Below, one piece after another: positions 45,481 through 53,831 of a stretch of DNA of 64,000 nt (positions are counted from its first letter, which is position 1; every line of letters begins with the position of its first letter). Made by a program: the position numbers and the translations under genes. The notes beneath the pieces were generated by a model that worked only from the letters and a program-made list of their open reading frames with translations, was not told where the DNA came from and did not search any database. Source of the DNA: Aestuariivivens sediminicola (GTDB taxonomy: Bacteria; Bacteroidota; Bacteroidia; Flavobacteriales; Flavobacteriaceae); contig NZ_JAKMCM010000002.1 in the NCBI RefSeq assembly GCF_022662015.1, positions 310,001-374,000 of the forward strand, given 5' to 3'.

Positions 45481-46977
45481 TTACATTTTGGTAGGGCCTT
45501 CTCCAATTAATTCTAAATACTTTTTAAAATTATACCGCGCTACGTTGCGACCTAATTCGAGGCCTTCAATATTATCAGCTTGAATATGGTATCCCCCCAT
45601 AACTCGAGATATACCGGCCATTTCTCCTGCTTTGGTAAAGGTAGGAAATTCAAGTACCACAGGGTCTCCTAAGTTATTTGGTTCCGTAAGTGCACCTGGT
45701 ATTAATTCAACTTCAACTCCAAATTTGTCATTGCCGGTAAATAGTCTCAGGGCTTCGGCACATCCTCCACTAATGGTACTGTGACCCGAAACATAACTCG
45801 GGAACGGAGGGCATAAAAAGGTGTCCGGGGAATAAGGACGCCATTCCTGGCCTTTCAATTCCGTCATGCCCTTATCCGGTCCTCCCCAGGCTTTTATAAC
45901 TTGATCCTGGTAATATTTGTGCACTAGGGCATAGGGTCTTGCAAAATCGTAATGCATCTTGGAATCCCAACACGCAATAAATCCATCCATAGCTACCGAT
46001 TCTATAAGGAAGTACATTTTAACATCTTCATCGAGTGTGTGATTGTCACGTAAGGAGACATCCTGAGCAAACTTTAACCAATGTCCGGCTTGTTGCACCG
46101 ATTTGGGACCATCGCGCATAAACTCTACTAACGCTTTATCCTTTGGAGTGAGATTGGCCTGAAGCTCAATAACCTCTTTAACTTCCTCTTCCAATTGTTT
46201 CGACCCGATCATTGGTGGTGGGCCAGGGCGAAATTGATCGGCAGAATTAAGCAATAAGGGTTTCACGTTTTGCCAATAGGGGGTGAGGCATCCAGGGGCA
46301 TATTTCCCACCTTCACCGTCTGAAAAATATTTGGGTTGCCATCTGTTGATGTCTACCATATTGTCAGCGTCGTTCACCGGTGTGTAACCGGAATAATCAA
46401 AATAAGGTGTTCCATCCGATCCGTCTACATCTCCATATTGATTGGAACCATCATGCCTGCGCGCATCAATGACCATTTTTGCGGCCAGATTTCCTATGCC
46501 CTCCGGTGTTTCAGGATCGAGTGAGGTATTATCGGGATCATATCCTAATTTGATCATTTTGTTTTTAAATAGGGTGCTGTCGGAATAGTAGTATTCACAA
46601 AGTGCACGATATGCTGCATAACTCACTGCAATTTCTTTGTTTCTTATGGTCCGTTCATTTTTAGGCCTCCGATTGACACCCTTTAAATAAAGCGTATTGG
46701 CTTTATCATCATATCTTGACCAAGCGTCAAACATAGAAGTGAAAATAAGACCAAGGAATCGGGATGTTACTGTTGGTCTTGGTTTAAATTTATCCGTATC
46801 ATTAGCGGTACCTTCTAATGCCAGATAAGCCCATTGGTAAGCAATATTATCTTTTCCTCTCGGTTGTTCAATTTCTTCCATATTGTTTACCTCGTCTTCT
46901 TTTTTATCATTTTTACAATGCGTAAATAGTATAAATAGGAGTATTGTAAAGGAGATTTTCAGAAATTTTCTGTACAT
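45481..46977 (-). CDS. Vanadium-dependent haloperoxidase / PAP2-type lipoprotein
   Basis: A 498-residue protein started at 46977 (MYRKFLKISFTILLF, then Cys21 in FTHCKND, a lipoprotein-like signal); an ATG at 47001 adds eight residues. All vanadate-binding positions are present with the family spacing: Lys340 and Arg347 in SKMHYDFARPYAL, Ser397-Gly398-His399 in PSYVSGHST, Arg458 and His464 in SRVMGGYHIQADN. It could therefore oxidise halides with hydrogen peroxide; related proteins may act as phosphatases. It is a single gene convergent with the sugar operon. A -7 box lies at 47015-47022. Confidence 0.88.
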   Translation of the reverse strand: MYRKFLKISFTILLFILFTHCKNDKKEDEVNNMEEIEQPRGKDNIAYQWAYLALEGTANDTDKFKPRPTVTSRFLGLIFTSMFDAWSRYDDKANTLYLKGVNRRPKNERTIRNKEIAVSYAAYRALCEYYYSDSTLFKNKMIKLGYDPDNTSLDPETPEGIGNLAAKMVIDARRHDGSNQYGDVDGSDGTPYFDYSGYTPVNDADNMVDINRWQPKYFSDGEGGKYAPGCLTPYWQNVKPLLLNSADQFRPGPPPMIGSKQLEEEVKEVIELQANLTPKDKALVEFMRDGPKSVQQAGHWLKFAQDVSLRDNHTLDEDVKMYFLIESVAMDGFIACWDSKMHYDFARPYALVHKYYQDQVIKAWGGPDKGMTELKGQEWRPYSPDTFLCPPFPSYVSGHSTISGGCAEALRLFTGNDKFGVEVELIPGALTEPNNLGDPVVLEFPTFTKAGEMAGISRVMGGYHIQADNIEGLELGRNVARYNFKKYLELIGEGPTKM

Positions 46978-47014
46978 ATAATTTGATTTACAGGAATTCA
47001 TAATGTCGTATTTA

Positions 47015-47022
47015 CAAAGATA
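47015..47022 (-). promoter_or_regulatory. Bacteroidota -7 box of the haloperoxidase gene
   Basis: TATCTTTG on the minus strand (CAAAGATA as written) is an exact TAnnTTTG match 37 bp before the ATG at 46977, implying a start of transcription near 47008. The rest of 47023-47328 is AT-rich and holds no gene I can support. Confidence 0.45.
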
Positions 47023-47328
47023 TTTATTCTTCCATTTATTGGCTGTATTAATGAGAAAATATTCTTTATAATTTAGAGCGGCTGAGCTTACCTAAGATTA
47101 TAATTTCACGAGGCCATTCCATAAATGACAATTTCATTTAGTCGTCTAATAAGTATAGAGCCAATCACAGTAAAATACGAAAACTTCATTTTTTAAAAAG
47201 GTAGAATACAGGGATAAAAAACACGGTTATTTTTAACAAATACCTCTTTTTTGTTCGAAATTGGTAAAATTGAGCAAAAAGTAATTGCATTTTAATCATA
47301 ATTTCAAATAAATTGATAGCTTTACAGC

Positions 47329-47400
47329 ATGAAAAATTTAAAAAATACAATACGTAGGTTCATACCCAGTCTGCCGGTACGCCGTTACCGTTGTTTCTAA
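47329..47400 (+). CDS. Arg-rich leader peptide of the arginine operon
   Basis: A 23-codon ORF beginning MKNLKNTI and ending RRFIPSLPVRRYRCF. Five of 23 residues are arginine, in the clusters Arg9-Arg10 (CGT AGG) and Arg18-Arg19-Tyr-Arg21 (CGC CGT TAC CGT), immediately before the stop. It is 227 bp upstream of an operon for arginine synthesis, which is where a translation-coupled attenuator should lie. The GC-rich Arg codons stand out in otherwise AT-rich DNA, an argument for selection. A hairpin with a T-rich tail begins inside the last codons (47385-47443). I infer that arginine-tRNA shortage stalls the ribosome there and lets transcription continue. Confidence 0.6.
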   Translation: MKNLKNTIRRFIPSLPVRRYRCF

Positions 47401-47443
47401 TATTCCCGTAAAGAGCAAAACCAAACGTAATTTTAATTTTTTT
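47385..47443 (+). terminator. Terminator-like hairpin overlapping the end of the Arg leader ORF
   Basis: TTAC (47385-47388), GTT-G (47390-47393) and TTT (47394-47396) can pair with AAA (47418-47420), C-AAC (47422-47426) and GTAA (47427-47430), followed by TTTTAATTTTTTT (47431-47443). The stem is bulged and the loop long, so this is weak as a stand-alone terminator. A ribosome stalled on the Arg codons would cover the 5' arm. Confidence 0.35.
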
Positions 47444-47530
47444 CAAATTGTCCAATAGCAACTTCATAGCATTTCAAAATAGAGTTAATCCAGAAATTAA
47501 CACGCCTACGATGTATTGTAATTTTCCTCG

Positions 47531-47546
47531 TCGCCCGTAAGGGTGA
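47531..47546 (+). other. Hairpin with GUAA tetraloop in the arginine operon leader
   Basis: TCGCCC-GTAA-GGGTGA forms a 6-bp stem (one G-U pair) with a GNRA-type loop, 82 bp before the GNAT start. There is no T-run. It may be part of the leader RNA structure. The remaining 47444-47627 sequence shows nothing else I can name. Confidence 0.4.
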
Positions 47547-47627
47547 GCAATTGTTTATTGAATCAGGTGTGTCCGGTTCAGGAATTAGAAAAATAAGATC
47601 ATAATTGAGATTAATTTAGACGTGGAA

Positions 47628-48248
47628 ATGAGAGTAGTAATAGCGAATACAACACATATAAAATACGCAGAGATCATTTGCGAAACCATTGCCGAATCGG
47701 CAACTGTTCGAGGGACCGGTATTGCCAGGCGTACAAAAGAATATGTTGCTGCGAAAATGGAGAATGGGAATGCTGTCATTGCTTTGGACGGTGATAAATT
47801 TGCCGGATTTTGTTATATAGAAAAATGGGGACATGGTAAATTTGTTGCCAACTCGGGGTTAATTGTGCATCCGGATTACAGAGGCCAGGGTCTGGCTAAA
47901 AAGATTAAGCATAAAATTTTTGAACACTCCAGGAATAAATTTCCGGATGCCAAAGTGTTTAGTATCACTACCGGACTGGCGGTTATGAAAATGAACAGTG
48001 ATTTAGGATATAAACCGGTTCCTTTTTCGGAATTGACCGATGATCAAACATTTTGGGATGGATGTCAGACCTGTCAGAACTATGACGTCTTAACCCGAAC
48101 CAATCGAAAGATGTGTTTGTGTACGGGTATGTTGTACGATCCGAAGATAAAGGATAAAAATAAAGGAAAATTAATCAAAGCGAAGGTTTTCAATCGATTA
48201 AAACATATTAAAGAAACCATGTTTTTAAAAAAGGATAAAAATAAATAG
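47628..48248 (+). CDS. GNAT family N-acyltransferase, candidate first enzyme of arginine synthesis
   Basis: A 206-residue GNAT protein; ATG at 47628 is preferred, with an in-frame GTG two codons upstream. The acyl-CoA-binding motif is in VHPDYRGQGLAKKIK (about 82-96), after a beta strand VANSGLIV. The C-terminal part carries Cys residues (CQTCQN, MCLC) seen in this Bacteroidota group. No argA or argJ is in the operon, so this protein is the best candidate to acylate glutamate. Since the transcarbamylase downstream looks succinyl-specific, it may be an N-succinylglutamate synthase. That is inference from context; the acyl donor cannot be read from the sequence. It is followed after 119 bp by argG. 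Confidence 0.75.
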   Translation: MRVVIANTTHIKYAEIICETIAESATVRGTGIARRTKEYVAAKMENGNAVIALDGDKFAGFCYIEKWGHGKFVANSGLIVHPDYRGQGLAKKIKHKIFEHSRNKFPDAKVFSITTGLAVMKMNSDLGYKPVPFSELTDDQTFWDGCQTCQNYDVLTRTNRKMCLCTGMLYDPKIKDKNKGKLIKAKVFNRLKHIKETMFLKKDKNK

Positions 48249-48367
48249 AAGTACATCTTTTGATGCCTTTAGTTCGGAAGATATTACGCTATTTAAACCT
48301 AAGAAAACCTGATAATTGTTGTTTTGACTGTATTTGAAAATTAAATGAGAATTAAAAAAATATAATC

Positions 48368-49546
48368 ATGAAAAAATTAGTAATAGCTTACAGTGGTGGA
48401 TTGGATACCTCCTATTGCGCAGTGAGCTTATCGAAACACTTTGAAGTTCATGCGGTAAGTGTAAATACCGGGGGATTTACAAAAAAAGAAATAGGGCATA
48501 TTGAAGATAATGCCTATAAAATGGGTGTGAGTACATACAAGAATATAGATGCCGTCGCTACTTTTTATCAAAAGGTAGTAAAGTATTTAATCTTTGGTAA
48601 TGTTTTAAAGAATAACACGTATCCCTTATCTGTAAGCGCAGAACGGATCATTCAGGCCATTGAGATCGTTGAATACGCCAAAAGCATAGATGCTGAATAT
48701 ATAGCACATGGAAGTACGGGGGCTGGTAATGATCAGGTACGTTTTGACATGATCTTTCAGACTCTGGCACCTAACATACAAATAATTACACCTATAAGGG
48801 ATGAGCAATTAACCAGACAGGAGGAGATAAATTATCTCAAGGAAAATGGTATTGATATGTCATGGGAAAAAGCGAAATACTCCATTAATAAGGGGCTTTG
48901 GGGTACGAGTGTTGGCGGTTCGGAAACCTTAACTTCCAATAAGCCATTGCCGGATGAGGCCTATCCCTCGCAGATAAAACACGCCGAAGAAGAAAAAGTA
49001 AAACTAAGTTTTGAGAAAGGTGAATTAATCGCCATTAACGGAATTGAAAACGATCCTGAAATTAATATAGAGGCACTCAACACCATTGCTTCAGCATACG
49101 CTATTGGACGTGACATCCACGTGGGCGATACTATCGTTGGTATTAAGGGGCGTGTGGGATTTGAAGCGGCTGCTGCATTAATAACCATAAAAGCACATCA
49201 TTTGCTGGAAAAACATACCTTGACGAAATGGCAATTACAACATAAAGAATACATTGCCAGTTTTTATGGAATGCATTTGCATGAGGGCCAATATTTGGAT
49301 CCCGTCATGCGAGATATGGAAGCATTTCTTGAAAGCAGTCAGGATAAGGTGTCCGGAGATGTTACCGTTTCTTTGAAACCGTATCATTTTACATTGGATG
49401 GGATTTCATCGAAACATGACTTAATGAATGCTAAATTTGGAAGTTATGGTGAAGAAAGCAAGGGATGGACAGCTGATGAAGCTAAAGGGTTTATTAAAAT
49501 ATTAGGAAACCAAAATAAAATTTACCAGCAGGTAAACTCAAATTAA
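48368..49546 (+). CDS. argG: Argininosuccinate synthase
   Basis: A 392-residue enzyme joining citrulline and aspartate with ATP. The ATP-pyrophosphatase P-loop is SGGLDTS at residues 9-15; HGSTGAGNDQVRFD (about 117-130) binds citrulline/aspartate; STGAGNDQ is followed by the usual ISWEKAKYSINKGLWG-like segment. Normal length and start. It is second in the operon and 46 bp before argC. Confidence 0.97.
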   Translation: MKKLVIAYSGGLDTSYCAVSLSKHFEVHAVSVNTGGFTKKEIGHIEDNAYKMGVSTYKNIDAVATFYQKVVKYLIFGNVLKNNTYPLSVSAERIIQAIEIVEYAKSIDAEYIAHGSTGAGNDQVRFDMIFQTLAPNIQIITPIRDEQLTRQEEINYLKENGIDMSWEKAKYSINKGLWGTSVGGSETLTSNKPLPDEAYPSQIKHAEEEKVKLSFEKGELIAINGIENDPEINIEALNTIASAYAIGRDIHVGDTIVGIKGRVGFEAAAALITIKAHHLLEKHTLTKWQLQHKEYIASFYGMHLHEGQYLDPVMRDMEAFLESSQDKVSGDVTVSLKPYHFTLDGISSKHDLMNAKFGSYGEESKGWTADEAKGFIKILGNQNKIYQQVNSN

Positions 49547-49592
49547 TTTGGAGTAAGGAGGGTTATGTCACCCTATTTAAAAGAAAATTAAA

Positions 49593-50576
49593 ATGAAACA
49601 CATTAAGGCAGGTGTTATTGGAGGAGCTGGTTATACGGCGGGGGAACTAATTAGGTTGTTAGTGAATCACCCTAATGTGCAGTTAGACTTTGTCTATAGC
49701 ACCAGTAATGCCGGAAATTTAATTTGCAAAGTGCATCAGGATTTGGTTGGCAGTTTGGATTTAAAGTTTACCGGTACCGTCAATCCGAATGTCGATGTTC
49801 TTTTTTTATGCTTAGGGCATGGAAATTCGCTAAAGTTTTTAGAATCTAACAGCGTTTCAAAAGATACGAAGATTATCGATCTGGGAAATGATTTCAGGTT
49901 GGAAAAAGATAGAAAATTGGGTCATAGAGAATTTATTTATGGCTTACCTGAACTGCAAAGTGAAACCATAAAGGATGCCCATTGTATTGCAAACCCAGGT
50001 TGCTTCGCAACTGCTATTCAACTTGCATTATTGCCCTTAGCCAATAGTGGTTTGCTACAAAACGATGTGCATGTCAATGCTGTTACAGGTGCTACCGGTG
50101 CGGGTACATCATTGTCGGCAACTTCACATTTTCCGTGGCGTGATAATAATTATTCATATTACAAGCCTTTTACACATCAGCATCTGGGTGAGATCAGTCA
50201 ATCTGTGAAACAATTGCAAAATGATTTTTCGTCCGACATTCTTTTTATGCCCTACAGGGGTAATTTTTCACGCGGGATTTTCGCTACTGCCTACACGAAA
50301 TTTGAAGGATCGCTCGAGGATGCGATTAGAATTTATAAATCCTATTTTAGGAAAGCAAAATTTACTTTTGTTTCTGAAGATACTTTGCATTTAAAACAAG
50401 TAGTGAACACGAATAAGTGTCTTATCCATTTGCATAAGCATCATAATAAATTGTTGGTTACCAGTATAATTGATAATTTATTAAAAGGGGCTTCCGGACA
50501 AGCCATTCAGAATATGAATTTAATGTTCGGGTTTGACGAAACAACAGGATTACATTTGAAATCGACCTATTTTTAG
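49593..50576 (+). CDS. argC: N-acetyl- (or N-succinyl-) gamma-glutamyl-phosphate reductase
   Basis: A 327-residue NADPH-dependent reductase of the third arginine step. The nucleotide-binding motif GGAGYTAGEL is at residues 10-19 and the catalytic cysteine is Cys137 in NPGCFAT. Length is that of the compact bacterial type. If the pathway is succinylated, the natural substrate is N-succinyl-glutamyl-phosphate. It lies 54 bp before proC. Confidence 0.95.
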   Translation: MKHIKAGVIGGAGYTAGELIRLLVNHPNVQLDFVYSTSNAGNLICKVHQDLVGSLDLKFTGTVNPNVDVLFLCLGHGNSLKFLESNSVSKDTKIIDLGNDFRLEKDRKLGHREFIYGLPELQSETIKDAHCIANPGCFATAIQLALLPLANSGLLQNDVHVNAVTGATGAGTSLSATSHFPWRDNNYSYYKPFTHQHLGEISQSVKQLQNDFSSDILFMPYRGNFSRGIFATAYTKFEGSLEDAIRIYKSYFRKAKFTFVSEDTLHLKQVVNTNKCLIHLHKHHNKLLVTSIIDNLLKGASGQAIQNMNLMFGFDETTGLHLKSTYF

Positions 50577-50630
50577 GATACGTTCAGTCAGGATAAAGTT
50601 ATAAATACCCAATGGGATAAAAAATAAAAT

Positions 50631-51425
50631 ATGAAAATAGCCATAATTGGAACAGGGAATTTAGGGAGTTCAGTAGCCAAAGGACTCATTAAAAACAACA
50701 ATTTCACATCGTTGTACTTAAGTGACAAAAATACGGCCCACCTTGAGGCCTATAAAAATATTGAAAATGTTACCGTTACGACTGATAACGTAATGGCGGT
50801 TAAAAACTCTGAAATGGTCATTTTTGCGCTTCAGCCCGGACATATTAACAGTGTACTGGAGAATGTAGCATCAGTCATTACCGGCAATCACGTGGTGATA
50901 TCGGTGGCTGCAGGTGTAGATCTTGCCAGAATAGAAGGGATTATTGGAGCTGATAAAAATATCATTCGCGTAATGCCAAATACTGCAATTTCCATAGGCA
51001 AGTCCATGACGTGTATTTCAGCTAATAAGAAAGCACAGGATAAGGTAGCCATAGCGCAAGAGATTTTTAATCAATTGGGGGTTACTATGGTAATTCCTGA
51101 AGAATTGGTGCAGGCGGCTACTGTAATTTGTGCCAGTGGTATAGCGTTTTGGATGCGGTTGGTTAGAGCAACCACTCAGGGAGCCATACAATTGGGCTTC
51201 GAGGCAGAACAAGCACATGAATTAGCTACGCAAACCTGTTTCGGAGCTGCTAGTTTATTGATAGAATCAGGAAGACATCCTGAACAGGAAATAGATCGCG
51301 TAACCACCCCTAGCGGATGTACCATTGAGGGGCTGAATGCGATGGAACACCAAGGGCTGAGTTCTGCGTTGATTCAAGGTATTGTGGCTTCATTTGAAAA
51401 GATTAATCAGATTAAAAAGAATTGA
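50631..51425 (+). CDS. proC: Pyrroline-5-carboxylate reductase
   Basis: A 264-residue NAD(P)H enzyme for the last step of proline synthesis. GTGNLGSSVAKGL (about 7-19) binds the cofactor, and the C-terminal TPSGCTIEGLNAMEHQGL is the family signature. It sits inside the arginine operon between argC and argD, with 1 bp to argD, so proline and arginine synthesis are co-transcribed here. Confidence 0.96.
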   Translation: MKIAIIGTGNLGSSVAKGLIKNNNFTSLYLSDKNTAHLEAYKNIENVTVTTDNVMAVKNSEMVIFALQPGHINSVLENVASVITGNHVVISVAAGVDLARIEGIIGADKNIIRVMPNTAISIGKSMTCISANKKAQDKVAIAQEIFNQLGVTMVIPEELVQAATVICASGIAFWMRLVRATTQGAIQLGFEAEQAHELATQTCFGAASLLIESGRHPEQEIDRVTTPSGCTIEGLNAMEHQGLSSALIQGIVASFEKINQIKKN

Positions 51426-51426
51426 G

Positions 51427-52557
51427 ATGCCGCTGTTTGACGTTTATCCATTATACGATGTTACCCCGGCTAAAGCAGATGGTGTTTGGGTATATGATGA
51501 CCAAGGCAATCAATATTTGGATCTGTATGGAGGTCATGCTGTCATCTCAATAGGTCATGCCCACCCGACCTATGTTTCAAAAGTTTCACAACAGTTGGCA
51601 CGTTTGGGATTTTACAGCAATTCAATTCAAAACCCATTACAGGTGTCCTTAGCGGATAAACTGGGTACGCTTTCAGGATACGGCGATTATCAGTTGTTTT
51701 TATGTAATTCCGGTGCAGAGGCGAATGAAAATGCCTTGAAAATTGCTTCTTTCCATACAGGAAAGAAAAAGGTCATTGCCTTTAAGAATGGATTCCACGG
51801 ACGCACATCAGCAGCAGTAGCGGTAACGGATAATCCTAAAATAATTGCACCAATTAATGCGCAACAGGAGGTTGTTCTTGTCGAATTAGGTGATATTGAC
51901 GCCGTTGAAGCGGCATTTGTGTCAGGGGATGTTTGTGCCGTTATTATAGAGGGTATTCAAGGTATTGGTGGCTTGGACGAAGCTTCGGGTGAGTTCTACA
52001 GACATCTTTATGCGTTGTGTCAGCAATATGAAGCGCTGTACATAGCTGATGAAATTCAATGTGGGTATGGTCGAACAGGAGACTTTTTTGCCTTTCAAAA
52101 GCATGGCATAACCCCAGATGTCATTTCTATGGCCAAAGGGATGGGTAATGGTTTTCCTATTGGGGGTATCTTAATTCATCCACGTATTGAACCATCTTAT
52201 GGTTTATTGGGAACAACCTTTGGAGGAAATCATTTGGCTTGTGCGGCTGCACTCGCTGTATTGGAGGTCATGGAAACGGAAAATCTAATGCAAAACGTTA
52301 AAGATATTTCCGCTTATTTCAGTGAGAAGGCGAAAACCATTGCGGAAATTAAAAAACTGAAGGGGCGTGGCCTAATGCTCGGTTTGGAATTTGATTTTCC
52401 TATAGCAACTCTTAGGAAGGAATTGATTTACAAACACAGGATATTTACAGGTAGTGCCAAAAATCCCAATATGTTGCGTATCCTGCCACCATTAAATCTG
52501 AAAAGAGCACATGTCGATATGTTTTTTGAAGCGTTGAAAACGGCGCTAGAGAAATAA
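51427..52557 (+). CDS. argD: Acetylornithine/succinylornithine aminotransferase
   Basis: A 376-residue class III PLP aminotransferase, started at the ATG at 51427 directly after the proC stop because the longer frame overlaps proC. The PLP lysine is Lys237 in MAKGMGNGFPIGG; NSGAEANENALKIA and GFHGRTSAAVAVT are characteristic. It makes N-acyl-ornithine from the semialdehyde made by ArgC. At 376 residues it is slightly shorter than the E. coli enzyme but complete. Confidence 0.95.
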   Translation: MPLFDVYPLYDVTPAKADGVWVYDDQGNQYLDLYGGHAVISIGHAHPTYVSKVSQQLARLGFYSNSIQNPLQVSLADKLGTLSGYGDYQLFLCNSGAEANENALKIASFHTGKKKVIAFKNGFHGRTSAAVAVTDNPKIIAPINAQQEVVLVELGDIDAVEAAFVSGDVCAVIIEGIQGIGGLDEASGEFYRHLYALCQQYEALYIADEIQCGYGRTGDFFAFQKHGITPDVISMAKGMGNGFPIGGILIHPRIEPSYGLLGTTFGGNHLACAAALAVLEVMETENLMQNVKDISAYFSEKAKTIAEIKKLKGRGLMLGLEFDFPIATLRKELIYKHRIFTGSAKNPNMLRILPPLNLKRAHVDMFFEALKTALEK

Positions 52558-52633
52558 AGATGAGATTATAAAAAGCGAATTGTAAGTCGGTCGTGTTTTA
52601 GGAAGACCATCGGCAAAATAATAAATTTAGAAA

Positions 52634-53830
52634 ATGAACACCTTACTGTCTATTGAAAAAAGAAATGCTGTGCTTTTAAACATGGCATCACTTTTACATG
52701 CTGAAAGGCCGGGCATCATTGCTGCTAATAAAAAAGATTTAAGTGCATATGATGGGAATGACCTATCCATGTATGATCGTTTAAAAGTTAATGAGGCCAA
52801 GGTAGATGAGATGATAAACGCAGTCACCCATTTGGCGTCTCAGGAAGATCCCGTAGGTGTAGAACGTTTTAGATTTACCCACCAAAATGGTATTCAGGTC
52901 TATAATAAAACAGCATCGTTTGGTACTGTACTCATCATTTATGAATCACGCCCCGATGTTACCGTTGAAGCTGCTGGAATAGCATTCAAATCGGGGAATA
53001 AGATTTTATTAAAAGGAGGAAAGGAATCCATAAACTCCAATCTAAAAATTGTGGATTTATGGCATAAGGCATTAGATCAGGCAGGGGCGTCCAAAGATTG
53101 GGTGGAATATTTGCAATTTGACAGAACCGAAACGCAAAGGTTTTTAGAGAAACCCACACAGCAGGTTGATTTAATAGTACCACGCGGAGGAGAACGTCTC
53201 ATTGCTTTTGTAAAAGAACATGCCGCATGCCCTGTTATTGTAAGCGGAAGAGGAAATAATTTTGTCTATGTGCACAGGGAAGCCGATATGGACATGGCTC
53301 TCAATATTATAGTCAATGCCAAGACTGCTAAAATATCAGCGTGTAATGCTTTGGATAAAGTATTGATTGATAAAAATTTGCCGAATAAGGAGGCCTTTGT
53401 TCGGGACTTGATTTTTAATTTAAAAGCGTATAATGTTGAAATATTAGGGGATGAGGCATTTGCCAAGTATGAGGGAATTGATTTGATTCCTACTGAAGCC
53501 ATTTGGTATGAGGAATTTCTGGACTATAAAATCGTCATTGGTGAGATTGCATCAAACCAGGATGCTATTCAGAAAATCAACACCTATTCCGGTGGTCATT
53601 CGGCAGCAATCATTACAACAAATGCCTTGGAAGCAAATCTGTTTATGGAAAATGTTGATGTTGCAGCAGTATATCACAACGCCTCAACGCGCTTTACCGA
53701 TGGAGGTCAATTGGGTTTAGGAGGTGAGTTGGCTATTAGTACCGATAAATTACACCAACGCGGACCTATTGGTTTACAGCATTTAGTAACGAACAAATGG
53801 TATGTTCACGGTGAAGGACAAACACGATAG
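52634..53830 (+). CDS. proA: Glutamate-5-semialdehyde dehydrogenase (gamma-glutamyl phosphate reductase)
   Basis: A 398-residue enzyme of proline synthesis. The catalytic cysteine is Cys237 in KISACNALDKVL. VPRGGERLIAFV and RFTDGGQLGLGGELAISTDKLH(Q)RGP are family signatures. It is followed 1 bp later by proB, the reverse of the common proB-proA order. Confidence 0.96.
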   Translation: MNTLLSIEKRNAVLLNMASLLHAERPGIIAANKKDLSAYDGNDLSMYDRLKVNEAKVDEMINAVTHLASQEDPVGVERFRFTHQNGIQVYNKTASFGTVLIIYESRPDVTVEAAGIAFKSGNKILLKGGKESINSNLKIVDLWHKALDQAGASKDWVEYLQFDRTETQRFLEKPTQQVDLIVPRGGERLIAFVKEHAACPVIVSGRGNNFVYVHREADMDMALNIIVNAKTAKISACNALDKVLIDKNLPNKEAFVRDLIFNLKAYNVEILGDEAFAKYEGIDLIPTEAIWYEEFLDYKIVIGEIASNQDAIQKINTYSGGHSAAIITTNALEANLFMENVDVAAVYHNASTRFTDGGQLGLGGELAISTDKLHQRGPIGLQHLVTNKWYVHGEGQTR

Positions 53831-53831
53831 T

